NCBI RefSeq assembly: GCF_014467055.1
Contig: NZ_CP060696.1
Location: 2,852,001 to 2,916,000 of the forward strand
Direction of reading: 5' to 3'
Length of the DNA stretch: 64,000 bases
Source: Caproicibacterium amylolyticum
Lineage (GTDB): Bacteria; Bacillota; Clostridia; Oscillospirales; Acutalibacteraceae
Shown: piece by piece, positions 29,833-40,025 of the stretch
Position numbering within the stretch: position 1 is the stretch's first letter
Layout: each line of letters starts with the position of its first letter
Position numbers and translations under genes: made by a program
The notes under the pieces: generated by a model
What the model saw: only the letters and a program-made list of their open reading frames with translations
Told to the model about the DNA's origin: nothing
Databases searched by the model: none

Positions 29833-30942
29833 TCAGTTCTCCTCCTTCTTCTCTGTTTCCGGCTCTGCAGCTTCTGCTGCAGGCTTTTCTGCCTTTTCGC
29901 TTTCGCGGGCAAGTTCCACATCGGTCTTCGGCACATTGTAGCCTACCGCGTTTGCCACAACACTGCGTGTTTTTTTGCCTTTGTTCTTTTTGCTGTGGTC
30001 CGCCATGCGGTCATCCACAGTACCGCTGGTCAGGCGCAGGAAGATATCTTCCAGCGTGTTCCGGCGGGCGGACATAGACAGAAGCGTCCAGTTCCGGTCG
30101 CAGCAAAGGTGAAAGACTTCGCGGCGGGCGTCATCATGCTCCTTGAGAGAGAAGCGCCAGATGCCGTCCTCAGCGCCTGCGGCTTCCTGCTCAATGCCTT
30201 CTACATGCGGCAGCGCACGCAGTGCCTGCTGTGCTTCGTCTTTGGGTGCCTCGATTTCCACAATCAGGCGCTGCGGCTCAACCTGTTTTGCCAATTCTGC
30301 CTGCGTGCCGTCGGCCACCACACGGCCGTTGTTAATAATGATGATGCGCCCGCAGGTTGCCTCGATTTCCTGCAGGATATGGGAGGAAAGAATAACGGTG
30401 TGGCTCTTTCCCAGTGTTTTAATCAAATTGCGGATTTCAATAATCTGCTTCGGGTCCAAACCAACTGTCGGTTCGTCCAGAATCAGCACCGGCGGGTCGC
30501 CCAGCAGCGCCTGCGCCAACCCAACGCGCTGGCGGTAGCCTTTGGAAAGGTTGCCGATCAGGCGTGTGTACACCTTCTCAATGCCCGTGCGGCGGCAGAT
30601 CTGGCCGATATGCTCTTTTTTGGACTTCTTCACTTTTTTCAGGTCAAAAATGAAGCCGAGGTACTCCTCAACCGTCATATCCATGTACAGCGGCGGCAGC
30701 TCCGGCAGGTAGCCGATGTTGCTTTTTGCCTCATCGGCATCCTCCAGCACATCGTGTCCTTCAACTACAACCGTGCCGCTCGTTGCAGAAAGATACCCTG
30801 TAACAATGTTCATGGTTGTGGATTTACCCGCGCCGTTCGGGCCCAAAAAGCCCACAACGCCGCTTCCCTCTACAGCAAAGCTCACATCCTGCAGGGCCGT
30901 GTTCGGGCCGTATCGTTTTGTGAGGTGGCTGACTTCAATCAT
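29833..30942 (-). CDS. ABC transporter ATP-binding protein, GldA-like
   Basis: 369 residues. Walker A GPNGAGKST (34-42), signature LSKGYRQRVGLAQAL, Walker B VLILDEPTVGLDP and the H-loop SSHIL are intact. After the ATPase domain and its regulatory part comes an unusual tail of about 60 residues: basic (HSKKNKGKKTR) and then acidic and Ala-rich (EKAEKPAAEAAEPETEKK), ending at the next gene. First gene of the four-gene operon; no clear promoter was found before it, though TATACT lies about 130 bases upstream on this strand. Confidence 0.93.
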   Translation of the reverse strand: MIEVSHLTKRYGPNTALQDVSFAVEGSGVVGFLGPNGAGKSTTMNIVTGYLSATSGTVVVEGHDVLEDADEAKSNIGYLPELPPLYMDMTVEEYLGFIFDLKKVKKSKKEHIGQICRRTGIEKVYTRLIGNLSKGYRQRVGLAQALLGDPPVLILDEPTVGLDPKQIIEIRNLIKTLGKSHTVILSSHILQEIEATCGRIIIINNGRVVADGTQAELAKQVEPQRLIVEIEAPKDEAQQALRALPHVEGIEQEAAGAEDGIWRFSLKEHDDARREVFHLCCDRNWTLLSMSARRNTLEDIFLRLTSGTVDDRMADHSKKNKGKKTRSVVANAVGYNVPKTDVELARESEKAEKPAAEAAEPETEKKEEN

Positions 30943-31285
30943 CCGTTTCCAACTCCTTTATTTTTCTCCCCACCTGCTTTGGTAAGGCTTATCAGGAACA
31001 TTTTCTGTCCGCCGACACACCAAAAACACTTTGAGTCGGCAGTATCTGCGCAGAAATTAATTCAGTGGTTTTTATAGTATATCTTTCTAATCTGAACGTT
31101 GTGTGAAGTTCGCGTGATATCCAGTTAAAAGGTTTTATTTTTCTGCTTTAAATTTCTGTGCTTTACTTGACGGAATCTTCTCTTGCGTATACAATGATAG
31201 CATACAAAAATGAATATTTACAGCTGTCGCGCGTCATTTTCGCCGTGTGGGAACGCTGTTAAGAATTTGTCTGGAGGGGAATTTT
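30943..31285. other. Divergent intergenic region, Gld-like operon / DUF1015 gene
   Basis: About 340 bases without a gene. It contains a weak gccgac/gtcggc stem (31010-31039), a TATACT-like box for the left operon and a good promoter for the right gene. Confidence 0.5.
31167..31195 (+). promoter_or_regulatory. Sigma-A promoter of the DUF1015 gene
   Basis: TTGACG, 17 bases, TACAAT, about 90 bases before the ATG. Confidence 0.78.
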
Positions 31286-32563
31286 ATGGCCGTTATCAAA
31301 CCGTTTCGTGCACTGCGCTATTCCGACAAAGCCGGTGACATCCAAAAGCTCACCTGCCCGCCTTATGATATCATAAGTGAGGACGAGCGTACAGCATATC
31401 TTGCCGAAAATCCATACAATGTCATTCGTCTGGAGCTGCCCCGCGGTACAGAACCCTACGCAGAAGCCGGAAAAGCACTGAAAGAATGGGAAAAATCCGG
31501 CATCCTGCAGCAGGACACCCAGCCCGGCCTGTATATTTATGAGGAAGAATTCACCGCTTACGGCCAGACAAAGCGTGTAAAAGGCTTTATCTGCCGCGTA
31601 AAGCTGGAGCCCTTTGAAAACGGCGTAATTCTGCCGCATGAAGAAACACTGAGCAAGGCAAAGCAGGATCGCTTCAACCTGATGCAGACAACTTTCTGCA
31701 ATTTCAGCCAGATTTATTCCCTTTATATGGACAAGAAACACGTTACCCGCTCCCGCATTGACGCTTTGAGCAAGGACACCCCGCGCTATGAATTTTCTGA
31801 CGGCGCTGTCACCCACCGCCTGTGGATTGTCAACGATCCGGTTGCCATTGAAGCAATCTGCGACGACTTTGCAAAGCGCAAGCTGTATATAGCCGACGGC
31901 CACCACCGCTACGAAACCGCTCTGAATTTCCGCAACCACTGCCGCGATGAGGGCATCATTTCCGCGGAACCGGACTACTGCATGATGATGCTGGTCGACA
32001 TGGAAGACCCTGGCTTGGTGGTGTTCCCCACCCACCGTCTGGTACACGGTCTTGCCGGATTTGACCACGAAAAACTGCTTGCCGGCTGCAAAGACCACTT
32101 CACCGTTACCCGCGAGGAAAGCACCCAGACCATTCAGGAAAAACTGGATGCCTGCTATGCTGCCAGTCAGAAAGCCTTTGCCTGCTACTGCGGCGGAAAT
32201 GACTGGGACCTGCTGGTGCTCAAAGACCTTTCCGTCATGGAATCCGTCCTGCCCGGAAAGTCCGCCGCAAGTCAGGGGCTGGACGTTTCCGTTCTGCACT
32301 CTCTGGTGCTGGAAAAAGTGCTGGGCATTGACAAAGAAAACATGGCACAGCAGATTAACCTTTCCTACACACGCGATTTTGCGGAAGCCATTGCCAGCGT
32401 ACAGGATGGCAAGAGCCAGTGTGCGTTCCTGATGAATCCTACCCGCGTGCAGGAAATCCGCAACGTTGCCGCCGCCGGTGAAAAAATGCCGCAGAAGTCC
32501 ACTTATTTCTACCCGAAACTGATTACCGGTCTTGCGATGAACCAGATGAACGTCGAAAAGTAA
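31286..32563 (+). CDS. DUF1015 family protein
   Basis: 425 residues. The opening IKPFRALRYSDKAGDI with CPPYDIISEDER, NPYNVIRLELPRG, LYIADGHHRYETALNFR and VFPTHRLVHGL are conserved in DUF1015. The HHR in ADGHHRYETA looks like a nucleotide- or phosphate-handling site, but the function is not known. ATG at 31286 follows ggagggg. It stands as a single gene with its own promoter and terminator, upstream of ilvB. Confidence 0.9.
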   Translation: MAVIKPFRALRYSDKAGDIQKLTCPPYDIISEDERTAYLAENPYNVIRLELPRGTEPYAEAGKALKEWEKSGILQQDTQPGLYIYEEEFTAYGQTKRVKGFICRVKLEPFENGVILPHEETLSKAKQDRFNLMQTTFCNFSQIYSLYMDKKHVTRSRIDALSKDTPRYEFSDGAVTHRLWIVNDPVAIEAICDDFAKRKLYIADGHHRYETALNFRNHCRDEGIISAEPDYCMMMLVDMEDPGLVVFPTHRLVHGLAGFDHEKLLAGCKDHFTVTREESTQTIQEKLDACYAASQKAFACYCGGNDWDLLVLKDLSVMESVLPGKSAASQGLDVSVLHSLVLEKVLGIDKENMAQQINLSYTRDFAEAIASVQDGKSQCAFLMNPTRVQEIRNVAAAGEKMPQKSTYFYPKLITGLAMNQMNVEK

Positions 32564-32595
32564 CCGTTCTTGACCTGCGGGCGCACACAAGCAGA

Positions 32596-32622
32596 AAACC
32601 GGTGCTGAGCACCGGTTTCGGT
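32596..32622 (+). terminator. Terminator of the DUF1015 gene
   Basis: aaaccggtgc-tga-gcaccggttt, followed by cggtgttttctt. Confidence 0.75.
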
Positions 32623-32629
32623 GTTTTCT

Positions 32630-32790
32630 TCCCGCGCGGCCTGTAAAGCCAATTCGGCAAACTTTACCCAGCGGGTCAAGGGCTGCAAGCCCTTGTCTGT
32701 CTTTGGTAACTTTCTGCTGATACAGAAAGTTACTCAGGGCGTGGGGCAGAATGCCCCGCAAGATAGTGCCGCAGGGAACGCTGCATTTCG
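32630..32790. repeat. Intergenic element with three palindromes
   Basis: No gene. Three stems follow one another: caagggc-N5-gcccttg (32677-32695), gtaactttctg-N6-cagaaagttac (32706-32733, 11 perfect pairs) and ggggca-N3-tgcccc (32743-32757). I read it as a dispersed intergenic repeat of the kind common in Clostridia; copies elsewhere cannot be checked here. Confidence 0.5.
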
Positions 32791-32794
32791 CGTA

Positions 32795-32823
32795 TTGACG
32801 CGTTTTGTTTTTGCGCTTATAAT
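32795..32823 (+). promoter_or_regulatory. Sigma-A promoter of ilvBN
   Basis: TTGACG, 17 bases, TATAAT, about 40 bases before the start. The leader is too short for a T-box. Confidence 0.85.
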
Positions 32824-32864
32824 CAATACAAATTTTAAATCTTAGAAAAGAGGGGGCGTCCATT

Positions 32865-34487
32865 TTGGCAAGCGGCGCTGAAATTATGGTCAAGTGTCTG
32901 GAAAACGAGGATGTTCACCTCGTTTTTGGCTATCCGGGTGCTGCCATCTGTCCGTTTTATGATTGTCTGATCCCGTCCGCAATCCAGCACATCTTGGTGC
33001 GTGAGGAGCAAAACGCTGCACACATGGCAAACGGTTATGCCCGTTCCTGCGGCAAGGTCGGTGTGTGCGTGGTGACCTCCGGCCCCGGCGCAACCAATCT
33101 GATTACCGGCATTGCCACCGCATACATGGATTCGATTCCTCTGGTGATTATTTCCGGCCAGGTAAATTCGTGGCTGCTGGGCCGCGATGTATTTCAGGAA
33201 GCGGACATTACCGGTGCGTGCGAAAGCTTTACCAAGCACAGCTATCTGGTGAAAGATGCCGCAGACCTCCCGCGTATTTTTAAGGAAGCGTTTCACATTG
33301 CCGCTACCGGCCGACCCGGACCGGTTCTGATTGACGTTCCCTGCGATGTGCAAAACCAAAAGGTAAAAAGCTGGTCTTACCCTGAAGAAGCTGACATCCG
33401 CGGCTACAAGCCCCGCACGCAGGGGCACGCGCTGCAGGTAAGAAAGGCACTGAAAGCCATTGAGGAAGCCGAGCGGCCCATTATCTGCTGCGGCGGCGGT
33501 GTGGTGCTGGCAAACGCCCGTGAGGAAATGACGGCGTTCGCCAAAAAAAGCGGGATTCCGGTCTGTGCAACGATGATGGGCATCGGCGTTACACCAATGA
33601 ACAGCGATTATTATATGGGCATGATTGGCATGCACGGGCGCACCAGCGCAAACCTGACCATGCAGCAGGCTGACCTTGTGATTTTGTGCGGTGCGCGCGT
33701 GGGTGACCGCGCGGTTTCCGCACCGCAGCAAATTGCGGAAAAGGCAAAAATCATTCATATTGATGTTGACCCGGCGGAAATCGGTAAAAATATGCCGGTG
33801 GATATCCCCATCGTCGGCGATGTGCGTCAAGTACTGCAGAGCATGACCGAACAGGTGACCGACACGGTTCCAGAAGCCTGGAAGCAAAAAGTGCTGGACT
33901 ACAAAAATCAGTTCCCGCCGCGCGGCGAACCGCGGGAGGATTCTGTGGAACCGCGTGTGTTCATCCGTGACCTTTCCGCCATGATGGAGGAAAACGCCAT
34001 TTTGGTGGCAGACGTCGGACAAAATCAGATTTGGGCAGCACGCAACTTTAACGTAAAAGAGGGCCGCTTCCTGACCAGCGGCGGCCTTGGCACCATGGGT
34101 TACGCCATTCCCGCCGCACTCGGCGCGAAAATGGCAAAGCCGAACCGTCAGGTGGTTGCCGTGTGCGGCGACGGTTCCTTCCAGATGGCCATGTGTGAAC
34201 TTGGCACGCTGATTCAAAACGATACGGATATTAAAATCATTATCATGCAGAACGGTGTACTCGGCATGGTAAAAGAGGTGCAGGATAAGCAGTACGGCAG
34301 CCGTCACATCGGCACTTCGCTGAAAGACGGCGCCCCCGACTTTGTCAAGCTGGCGGAAAGCTACGGCATCCGCGCTTCCTTGGCCTGCAGCAATGCACAG
34401 GCAAAAGAGCAGGCAAAGGAAATGCTGCAGTGCAGCGAACCATACATTCTGGTGTGCCGGGTAGACCCCGCCACACCGACCATTTAA
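32865..34487 (+). CDS. ilvB: Acetolactate synthase large subunit
   Basis: 540 residues of the thiamine-diphosphate enzyme that makes acetolactate or acetohydroxybutyrate, the first common step of branched-chain amino acid synthesis. FGYPGAAICPFYDCL and the catalytic glutamate in REEQNAAHMANGYAR are in the N-domain; GPGATNLITGIATAYMDS follows; the cofactor motif is GDGSFQMAMCELGTL about residue 435 with the N at NGVLGMV. Its length is a little short of the usual 550-600. Start is TTG at 32865 after aggggg. ilvN follows 13 bases later. The presence of ilvN and ilvC beside it argues for the biosynthetic, not catabolic, enzyme. Confidence 0.94.
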   Translation: MASGAEIMVKCLENEDVHLVFGYPGAAICPFYDCLIPSAIQHILVREEQNAAHMANGYARSCGKVGVCVVTSGPGATNLITGIATAYMDSIPLVIISGQVNSWLLGRDVFQEADITGACESFTKHSYLVKDAADLPRIFKEAFHIAATGRPGPVLIDVPCDVQNQKVKSWSYPEEADIRGYKPRTQGHALQVRKALKAIEEAERPIICCGGGVVLANAREEMTAFAKKSGIPVCATMMGIGVTPMNSDYYMGMIGMHGRTSANLTMQQADLVILCGARVGDRAVSAPQQIAEKAKIIHIDVDPAEIGKNMPVDIPIVGDVRQVLQSMTEQVTDTVPEAWKQKVLDYKNQFPPRGEPREDSVEPRVFIRDLSAMMEENAILVADVGQNQIWAARNFNVKEGRFLTSGGLGTMGYAIPAALGAKMAKPNRQVVAVCGDGSFQMAMCELGTLIQNDTDIKIIIMQNGVLGMVKEVQDKQYGSRHIGTSLKDGAPDFVKLAESYGIRASLACSNAQAKEQAKEMLQCSEPYILVCRVDPATPTI

Positions 34488-34500
34488 GGGAGGCGGCAGC

Positions 34501-35022
34501 ATGAAATATACGCTTTCCGTTCTAGTGGAAAACCAACCAGGTATTCTTTCCAAGGTGGCGGGGCTTTTCTCCCGCCGTGGCTTCAACATTGACTCCCTCG
34601 CAGTCGGTGTAACCGATGATTCCACGGTTTCCCGCATTACGATTGTGGTCAACGGCGATGAACACATGGTGGAACAGGTGGAAAAACAGCTGAACAAGCT
34701 GATTCAGGTCATCAAAGTTAAGGTACTGGAACCGGACAAATTCATTTCGCGTGAGCTTTCGCTCATTAAGGTGAACTGCCGCACGCAGGAGCGCGGCGAT
34801 GTCATGAAGATTGCGGAACTGATGCAGGCCCGCATTGTGGATGTTACCACCACCAGCCTGACACTGGAGTTTTGCGACACCGACGACCGCACAGAAACCA
34901 TCATTGACCTGCTGCGGCCGTTCGGCTTTAAAGAAATTGTTCGTGCCGGAACCATTGCCATTGAAAAAGGCAGCCGTTCCACCGCCGTTTTGAAACACTC
35001 CGGGAAAAATGCAGGGATTTGA
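34501..35022 (+). CDS. ilvN: Acetolactate synthase small subunit
   Basis: 173 residues. The N-terminal ACT domain (YTLSVLVENQPGILSKVAG, RGFNIDSLAVG) binds valine for feedback inhibition; the C-terminal domain (ELSLIKVNC and LLRPFGFKEIVRAGTIAI) contacts IlvB. Ribosome site gggaggcgg. Co-transcribed with ilvB and followed by a terminator. Confidence 0.96.
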   Translation: MKYTLSVLVENQPGILSKVAGLFSRRGFNIDSLAVGVTDDSTVSRITIVVNGDEHMVEQVEKQLNKLIQVIKVKVLEPDKFISRELSLIKVNCRTQERGDVMKIAELMQARIVDVTTTSLTLEFCDTDDRTETIIDLLRPFGFKEIVRAGTIAIEKGSRSTAVLKHSGKNAGI

Positions 35023-35046
35023 AAAAATAATTTAATTTTTCGCTTT

Positions 35047-35078
35047 AAACTGTAAACTGGTTTACAGTTTATTTTTTT
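35047..35078 (+). terminator. Terminator of ilvBN
   Basis: aaactgtaaa-ctgg-tttacagttt then attttttt. It separates ilvBN from ilvC. Confidence 0.9.
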
Positions 35079-35087
35079 AATAGCGGC

Positions 35088-36258
<1,171 letters not shown>

Positions 36259-36271
36259 TTTTTGTATAATT

Positions 36272-36310
36272 AAAGGGTCTGCCGCAGGAATCTGCGCAGG
36301 CCCTTTTTTC
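36272..36310 (+). terminator. Terminator of ilvC
   Basis: aaagggtctgc and gcgcaggccctt pair with two mismatches, followed by tttttc. Confidence 0.8.
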
Positions 36311-36340
36311 TATGTTTTTTGTTGCACTCCCAGTTTCTCC

Positions 36341-36369
36341 TTGCATCTTTCGCCAACTTCGTATAAAAT
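36341..36369 (+). promoter_or_regulatory. Possible promoter of the DUF975 gene
   Basis: TTGCAT, 17 bases, TAAAAT, about 45 bases before the ATG; TATAAA overlaps two bases upstream. Confidence 0.5.
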
Positions 36370-36411
36370 AGAAATATCGGCAAATTTATTTCCATAAGGG
36401 AGAGATTCATT

Positions 36412-37245
36412 ATGTATTGGCAGCGTTCTATTCTAAAAGAAAACGCAAAAGTATCCCTGCGCAACAAATATTGGCTCAGTTTTGCGGTATCCCTGGTGGC
36501 TTCTCTGCTGGCAGGCGCGATTATTTCCGTCATCACCTACGCATACTCCTATTCACTGTACCGCAGCATGTTCCTGAACTTCACCCAGCTGATGCAATAT
36601 TCGGATTACCTGCCGTACTACGGTTATGACTCCTCTGCCTATGACCTCGTCTGGACTTACATGGGCCAAATGATTCTCCGCATGGCTGCTCAGCTTTCCG
36701 GGCTTTCCCTGCTGGCAATTTTGCTGCGCATTTTTGTCGGTGCGGCCATGCGTGTTGGTTCCAGCCGCTATTATGTCCACAAACGCTTTGATGACACCAA
36801 TTTTTCCACTTTGTTCTCCGGCTTTCAGAACAACTGGCTCAACACCGTTGGCGCACTGTTTGTGACTGATCTTTTCTGCTCACTGTGGGCGCTCCTGTTC
36901 ATTATTCCGGGCATTGTAAAGCGTTATCAATATTATTATGTCGAATTTCTGCTTTCTGACAATCCGAATCTCACCGGCACCCGCGCACGTGAAATCAGCC
37001 GCATGCTCACCAATGGTGAAAAAGGCCGCATTTTTATTTTTGACCTCTCCTTCTTCTGGTGGTATCTGTTGGTTGGCATCACTTCCTGGCTGACGCTCGG
37101 CCTGAGCCATACATTCCTTCTGCCCTATGTGCAGAGCGCCCGCGCAGAACTTTACATCTTTGCCCGTGACCGCGCAATCAACGCAGGCCAGCTGAATCCT
37201 GCCGAGCTTGGTTTGGCACAGCCCCAAACTCCGCCGGTCTGCTGA
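36412..37245 (+). CDS. DUF975 family integral membrane protein
   Basis: 277 residues, about five membrane segments. The opening LKENAKVSLRNKYWLSF, the central GSSRYYVHKRF and FIIPGIVKRYQYYYVEFLLSDNP and the REISRMLTNGEKGRIFIFDLSF block are characteristic of DUF975. Function unknown; the family is common in Clostridia and Lactobacillales. ATG follows aagggag. A glycosyltransferase starts 37 bases later on the same strand and may be co-transcribed. Confidence 0.88.
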   Translation: MYWQRSILKENAKVSLRNKYWLSFAVSLVASLLAGAIISVITYAYSYSLYRSMFLNFTQLMQYSDYLPYYGYDSSAYDLVWTYMGQMILRMAAQLSGLSLLAILLRIFVGAAMRVGSSRYYVHKRFDDTNFSTLFSGFQNNWLNTVGALFVTDLFCSLWALLFIIPGIVKRYQYYYVEFLLSDNPNLTGTRAREISRMLTNGEKGRIFIFDLSFFWWYLLVGITSWLTLGLSHTFLLPYVQSARAELYIFARDRAINAGQLNPAELGLAQPQTPPVC

Positions 37246-37282
37246 ATTTTAAAAAGAAAATGCTGAACTAGGGGGCAAAAAC

Positions 37283-38473
37283 TTGAAGCTGCTTTATCTG
37301 ACTTTTCAGGAAGATTCTGTACTATATGCCGGTGTTGTAAAAAAAATCAGAGGGCAGTCTGCCGCTTTTGCCAAACTCGGTTTCAGCGTGACTTACTCTC
37401 TTTGGCAGGGAAACAATTTCCGCTTTCAGGGCAATGTCAGCCAAACCGTTCCCATCAGTGCTGAACACGGCATTATGAAACGGTTTTATGAAATTGCGGC
37501 AGAGCACCTGCAGCATCATACTTATGATGTACTGTATGTACGGTTGGACATGATTGACTTCGGCGTTGTCCAGCTGCTGCGCACCGCCCGTGCCGCCGGT
37601 GTCCAGAAAATCATTTTGGAAATTCCGAACTATCCCTACCTTGACACCTACCGAAATTCCTACCGTTTTGTTGAAAACAAGGTTCAGCGTGCTGTTTCGG
37701 CGGTGAAAGTAAACCTGCGTGCAGCGCAGGACCAGCTTGCCGGGTCTAAGCTGCGCGGCCTTTGCGATGCCGTCATTCTATTTGGCGACGATGCCCAAAC
37801 TTTTTACGGCGTAAAAGCAATGAACGCAACCAACGGCATTAACTGCGATGCGCTGCCGGCCGTTCCATGGCCAAAAAGCGGCAGCACCATTCAGCTGATT
37901 GGTGTTGCCGGAACCCTCTGGTGGCAGGCATATGACCGTGTGCTGCAGGGAATGCATAATTACTACGCGAAGAACAAAAAACCGCAGTATGATTTTCGCT
38001 TTACACTGGTCGGCGGTGATGCAAAAGAAATGCCGGAGTTCCGCAAAACGGTAGAAACACTTGGGCTTGCTGACCGCGTGGAAATGCCCGGCTTTAAAAC
38101 GGGAAACGACCTGCAGGTTTTTTACAACCGCGCGGATGTCGGCATTTCCACCCTGGGCTGTTTCCGCCGCGGCATTACCCGCTGCTCGTCTTTAAAGGCA
38201 CGTGAATACGCCGCCGTTGGGCTGCCGTTTCTGTATGCTTATGATGACGATTCCCTGCCCGGCGACGTTGCTTGGGCACTGCGTGTCCCGAATGACGAAA
38301 CGCCGGTGGACATGGAACGGCTGGCACAATTTGTGCTTAGCTGCCGCCGTGACCCGCGCACTGTCCTTGAGGAACGAAACTTTGCGGAAGAAACCTATGA
38401 CTGGGTTGCGATTTTGCGTAAATTTTTGGAGTTTGCAGGATTTGATTTTCCCCCGCTTTCCAATCAGGTTTAG
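37283..38473 (+). CDS. Glycosyltransferase, GT4-like
   Basis: 396 residues with two Rossmann-like halves. The C-terminal half has the GT-B pattern GVAGTLWWQAYDRVLQG, FTLVGGDAKEMPEFRK, VEMPGFKTGNDLQVFYNRAD and the nucleotide-sugar site KAREYAAVGLPFLY with the conserved glutamate. Start is TTG at 37283 eight bases after ggggg. No other glycan genes surround it, so acceptor and sugar are unknown. A terminator follows. Confidence 0.85.
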   Translation: MKLLYLTFQEDSVLYAGVVKKIRGQSAAFAKLGFSVTYSLWQGNNFRFQGNVSQTVPISAEHGIMKRFYEIAAEHLQHHTYDVLYVRLDMIDFGVVQLLRTARAAGVQKIILEIPNYPYLDTYRNSYRFVENKVQRAVSAVKVNLRAAQDQLAGSKLRGLCDAVILFGDDAQTFYGVKAMNATNGINCDALPAVPWPKSGSTIQLIGVAGTLWWQAYDRVLQGMHNYYAKNKKPQYDFRFTLVGGDAKEMPEFRKTVETLGLADRVEMPGFKTGNDLQVFYNRADVGISTLGCFRRGITRCSSLKAREYAAVGLPFLYAYDDDSLPGDVAWALRVPNDETPVDMERLAQFVLSCRRDPRTVLEERNFAEETYDWVAILRKFLEFAGFDFPPLSNQV

Positions 38474-38504
38474 CAAGAGAACCAAACAAGTGTAAAATTT
38501 AAAT

Positions 38505-38549
38505 GACGGCTCGCAAATGTGTAAAAAACACTTTGCCGTCGTCTTTTTT
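38505..38549 (+). terminator. Terminator after the glycosyltransferase
   Basis: gacggc / gccgtc with an inner caaatgtgt / acactttg pairing, then gtcttttttt. Confidence 0.88.
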
Positions 38550-38551
38550 TC

Positions 38552-38580
38552 TGGCTTTCTGGCCTTAAATCCGCTATAAT
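38552..38580 (+). promoter_or_regulatory. Promoter of the DUF4230 gene
   Basis: Perfect TATAAT at 38575 with a weak TGGCTT 17 bases upstream. A gcatttc / gaaatgc hairpin (38604-38622) lies in the leader. Confidence 0.5.
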
Positions 38581-38645
38581 AGAATTTAAAACGACAAAAA
38601 GCGGCATTTCCCTGTGAAATGCGTGGCTAAGATTAGGAGGCAGCA

Positions 38646-39329
38646 ATGAAGGGACAAAGGAAACTGCGTTTGGGCAGAACAGCTAAGCTGCTGCTCGTCA
38701 CAGTTGTGGCTACCGCTGTAGCGGTTTCCGCAATTTTCGTTACCGTTGGGCGCGCCAAACGTACCGGCGGTGAAGCGCAGGTCACCAGCACCGTTGTAAA
38801 GGAAAAAATTCTGCGCATCAATGAGCTTTCCACTGTGAAATATATGTACACCAATGTCGGAAAATTTTCGCAGTCCAATGATTTTTACGGCTACGAAATT
38901 CCGTTCACCACCAAAAGTTTTCTCATTACATACGATGGCACCATCAAAGCCGGCGTAGATATGAACAATGCAGAAGTGTCCGTAACGGACAGCACTGTTA
39001 CACTTACTCTTCCTGCGGCAAAAGTGCTTTCACATGAAATTGATGAGGGCAGCATAGAAGTTTATGACGAAACCAAAAACATCTTCAATCCCATCAGTGT
39101 GAAGGACTACACCAATTTCGCTGCAACAGAAAAAACAAAAATGGAACAGAAGGCAACCAGCCAGGGACTGCTGAAAGAAGCAGCCGAAAAAGCAAAAACA
39201 AATCTCTCGGAACTGCTGCAGCAGACGGCAGAGGGCCGGAAAATTGTTTTTAAAGAGCTGCCCGCTCCCTCCGCAGTTTCCTCCGGCGTTTCTTCCGCAT
39301 CCTCGCAACCAGGCAGCAGTGTTTCCTGA
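38646..39329 (+). CDS. DUF4230 domain protein, membrane-anchored
   Basis: 227 residues: basic start, one membrane helix (about 15-34), then a DUF4230 domain (ILRINELSTVKYMYTNVGKF, YEIPFTTKSFLITYDGTIKAGVDM) and a helical, Lys/Glu-rich part. The last 20 residues are Ser-rich (SSGVSSASSQPGSSV). Function of the family unknown. Ribosome site aggaggc; the HAD gene follows 11 bases downstream, so they probably share a transcript. Confidence 0.88.
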   Translation: MKGQRKLRLGRTAKLLLVTVVATAVAVSAIFVTVGRAKRTGGEAQVTSTVVKEKILRINELSTVKYMYTNVGKFSQSNDFYGYEIPFTTKSFLITYDGTIKAGVDMNNAEVSVTDSTVTLTLPAAKVLSHEIDEGSIEVYDETKNIFNPISVKDYTNFAATEKTKMEQKATSQGLLKEAAEKAKTNLSELLQQTAEGRKIVFKELPAPSAVSSGVSSASSQPGSSVS

Positions 39330-39340
39330 AAGGAGCCGTT

Positions 39341-39958
39341 ATGATAAAAGCAGTGTTTTTTGACCTTGACGGCGTCCTGACCACAGACGCAGATGATCTC
39401 ACTTCCACCAGCCGCTGGGTCTGCGGTCAAACCGGCATTGACAAAGCAGTTTTTGAAACAGAATATGACAAACTGAGTGATGGCCTTTATCTTGGCACCT
39501 GCTCACACCTTGATATTTGGGAAACACTCTGCCAAAGGCTTGGCCGCCGCTTGAACTTTTCCCTGCTGGAAGAAGCTTTTCTTCACACACCGATTGACAC
39601 AAAAACGGAGGCGCTTGCCGCCCAGCTCAAACAGAACGGCTATCAGACAGGCATCATTACCGTAAATGCCAATGACCGAACCGAGCTGCTTGCCACACAG
39701 CACAGTTGGAAACGCCTTTTTGATTCCATAACAGTTTCGGCCAGTGTCGGTTCCGGCAAAACATTTTCCACCATTTTTGAAAAAGCTGTTGAAAGTCTGC
39801 ACGTTTCCCCGGAGGAATGTTTTTTCATTGACAACCGCGAGAAAAATCTGGTTGTTCCAAACCGGATGGGCATGCATACTTTTTACTTTGACAGCACCCT
39901 CCGCGACCACGCGGCACTGCGGCAGGCGCTCGCCGCGCTTTCTGTAAAGCTTACATAA
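39341..39958 (+). CDS. HAD family hydrolase
   Basis: 205 residues, haloacid-dehalogenase fold. Motif I is FFDLDGVLTT (nucleophile D8, D10), motif II Thr lies in TGIITVNAND, motif III Lys in SVGSGKTFS and motif IV FFIDNREKNLVVPNRMGM. Likely a small-molecule phosphatase; substrate unknown. Follows the DUF4230 gene by 11 bases with aaaggag. Confidence 0.88.
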   Translation: MIKAVFFDLDGVLTTDADDLTSTSRWVCGQTGIDKAVFETEYDKLSDGLYLGTCSHLDIWETLCQRLGRRLNFSLLEEAFLHTPIDTKTEALAAQLKQNGYQTGIITVNANDRTELLATQHSWKRLFDSITVSASVGSGKTFSTIFEKAVESLHVSPEECFFIDNREKNLVVPNRMGMHTFYFDSTLRDHAALRQALAALSVKLT

Positions 39959-39961
39959 AAC

Positions 39962-39994
39962 GGCCGCCTGATTCAGCAACTGAATTAGGCGGCC
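39962..39994. terminator. Bidirectional terminator between HAD and thioesterase genes
   Basis: ggccgcctgattcag-caa-ctgaattaggcggcc, 15 pairs with one mismatch, with T-rich flanks. Confidence 0.85.
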
Positions 39995-40025
39995 ATTCTA
40001 TTTTCTTGCAAATCTGTACGCAAGG

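Noticed and set aside
32824..32864. T-box riboswitch before ilvB
   Set aside because: The leader is only about 35 bases and lacks the T-box sequence.
31259..32893. Long open frame opposite the DUF1015 gene
   Set aside because: Antisense shadow; the plus-strand protein has clear family blocks, a promoter and a ribosome site.
32835..34697. Long open frame opposite ilvBN
   Set aside because: It mirrors the codon bias of ilvB and ilvN, is rich in His, Arg and Cys, and has no ribosome site.
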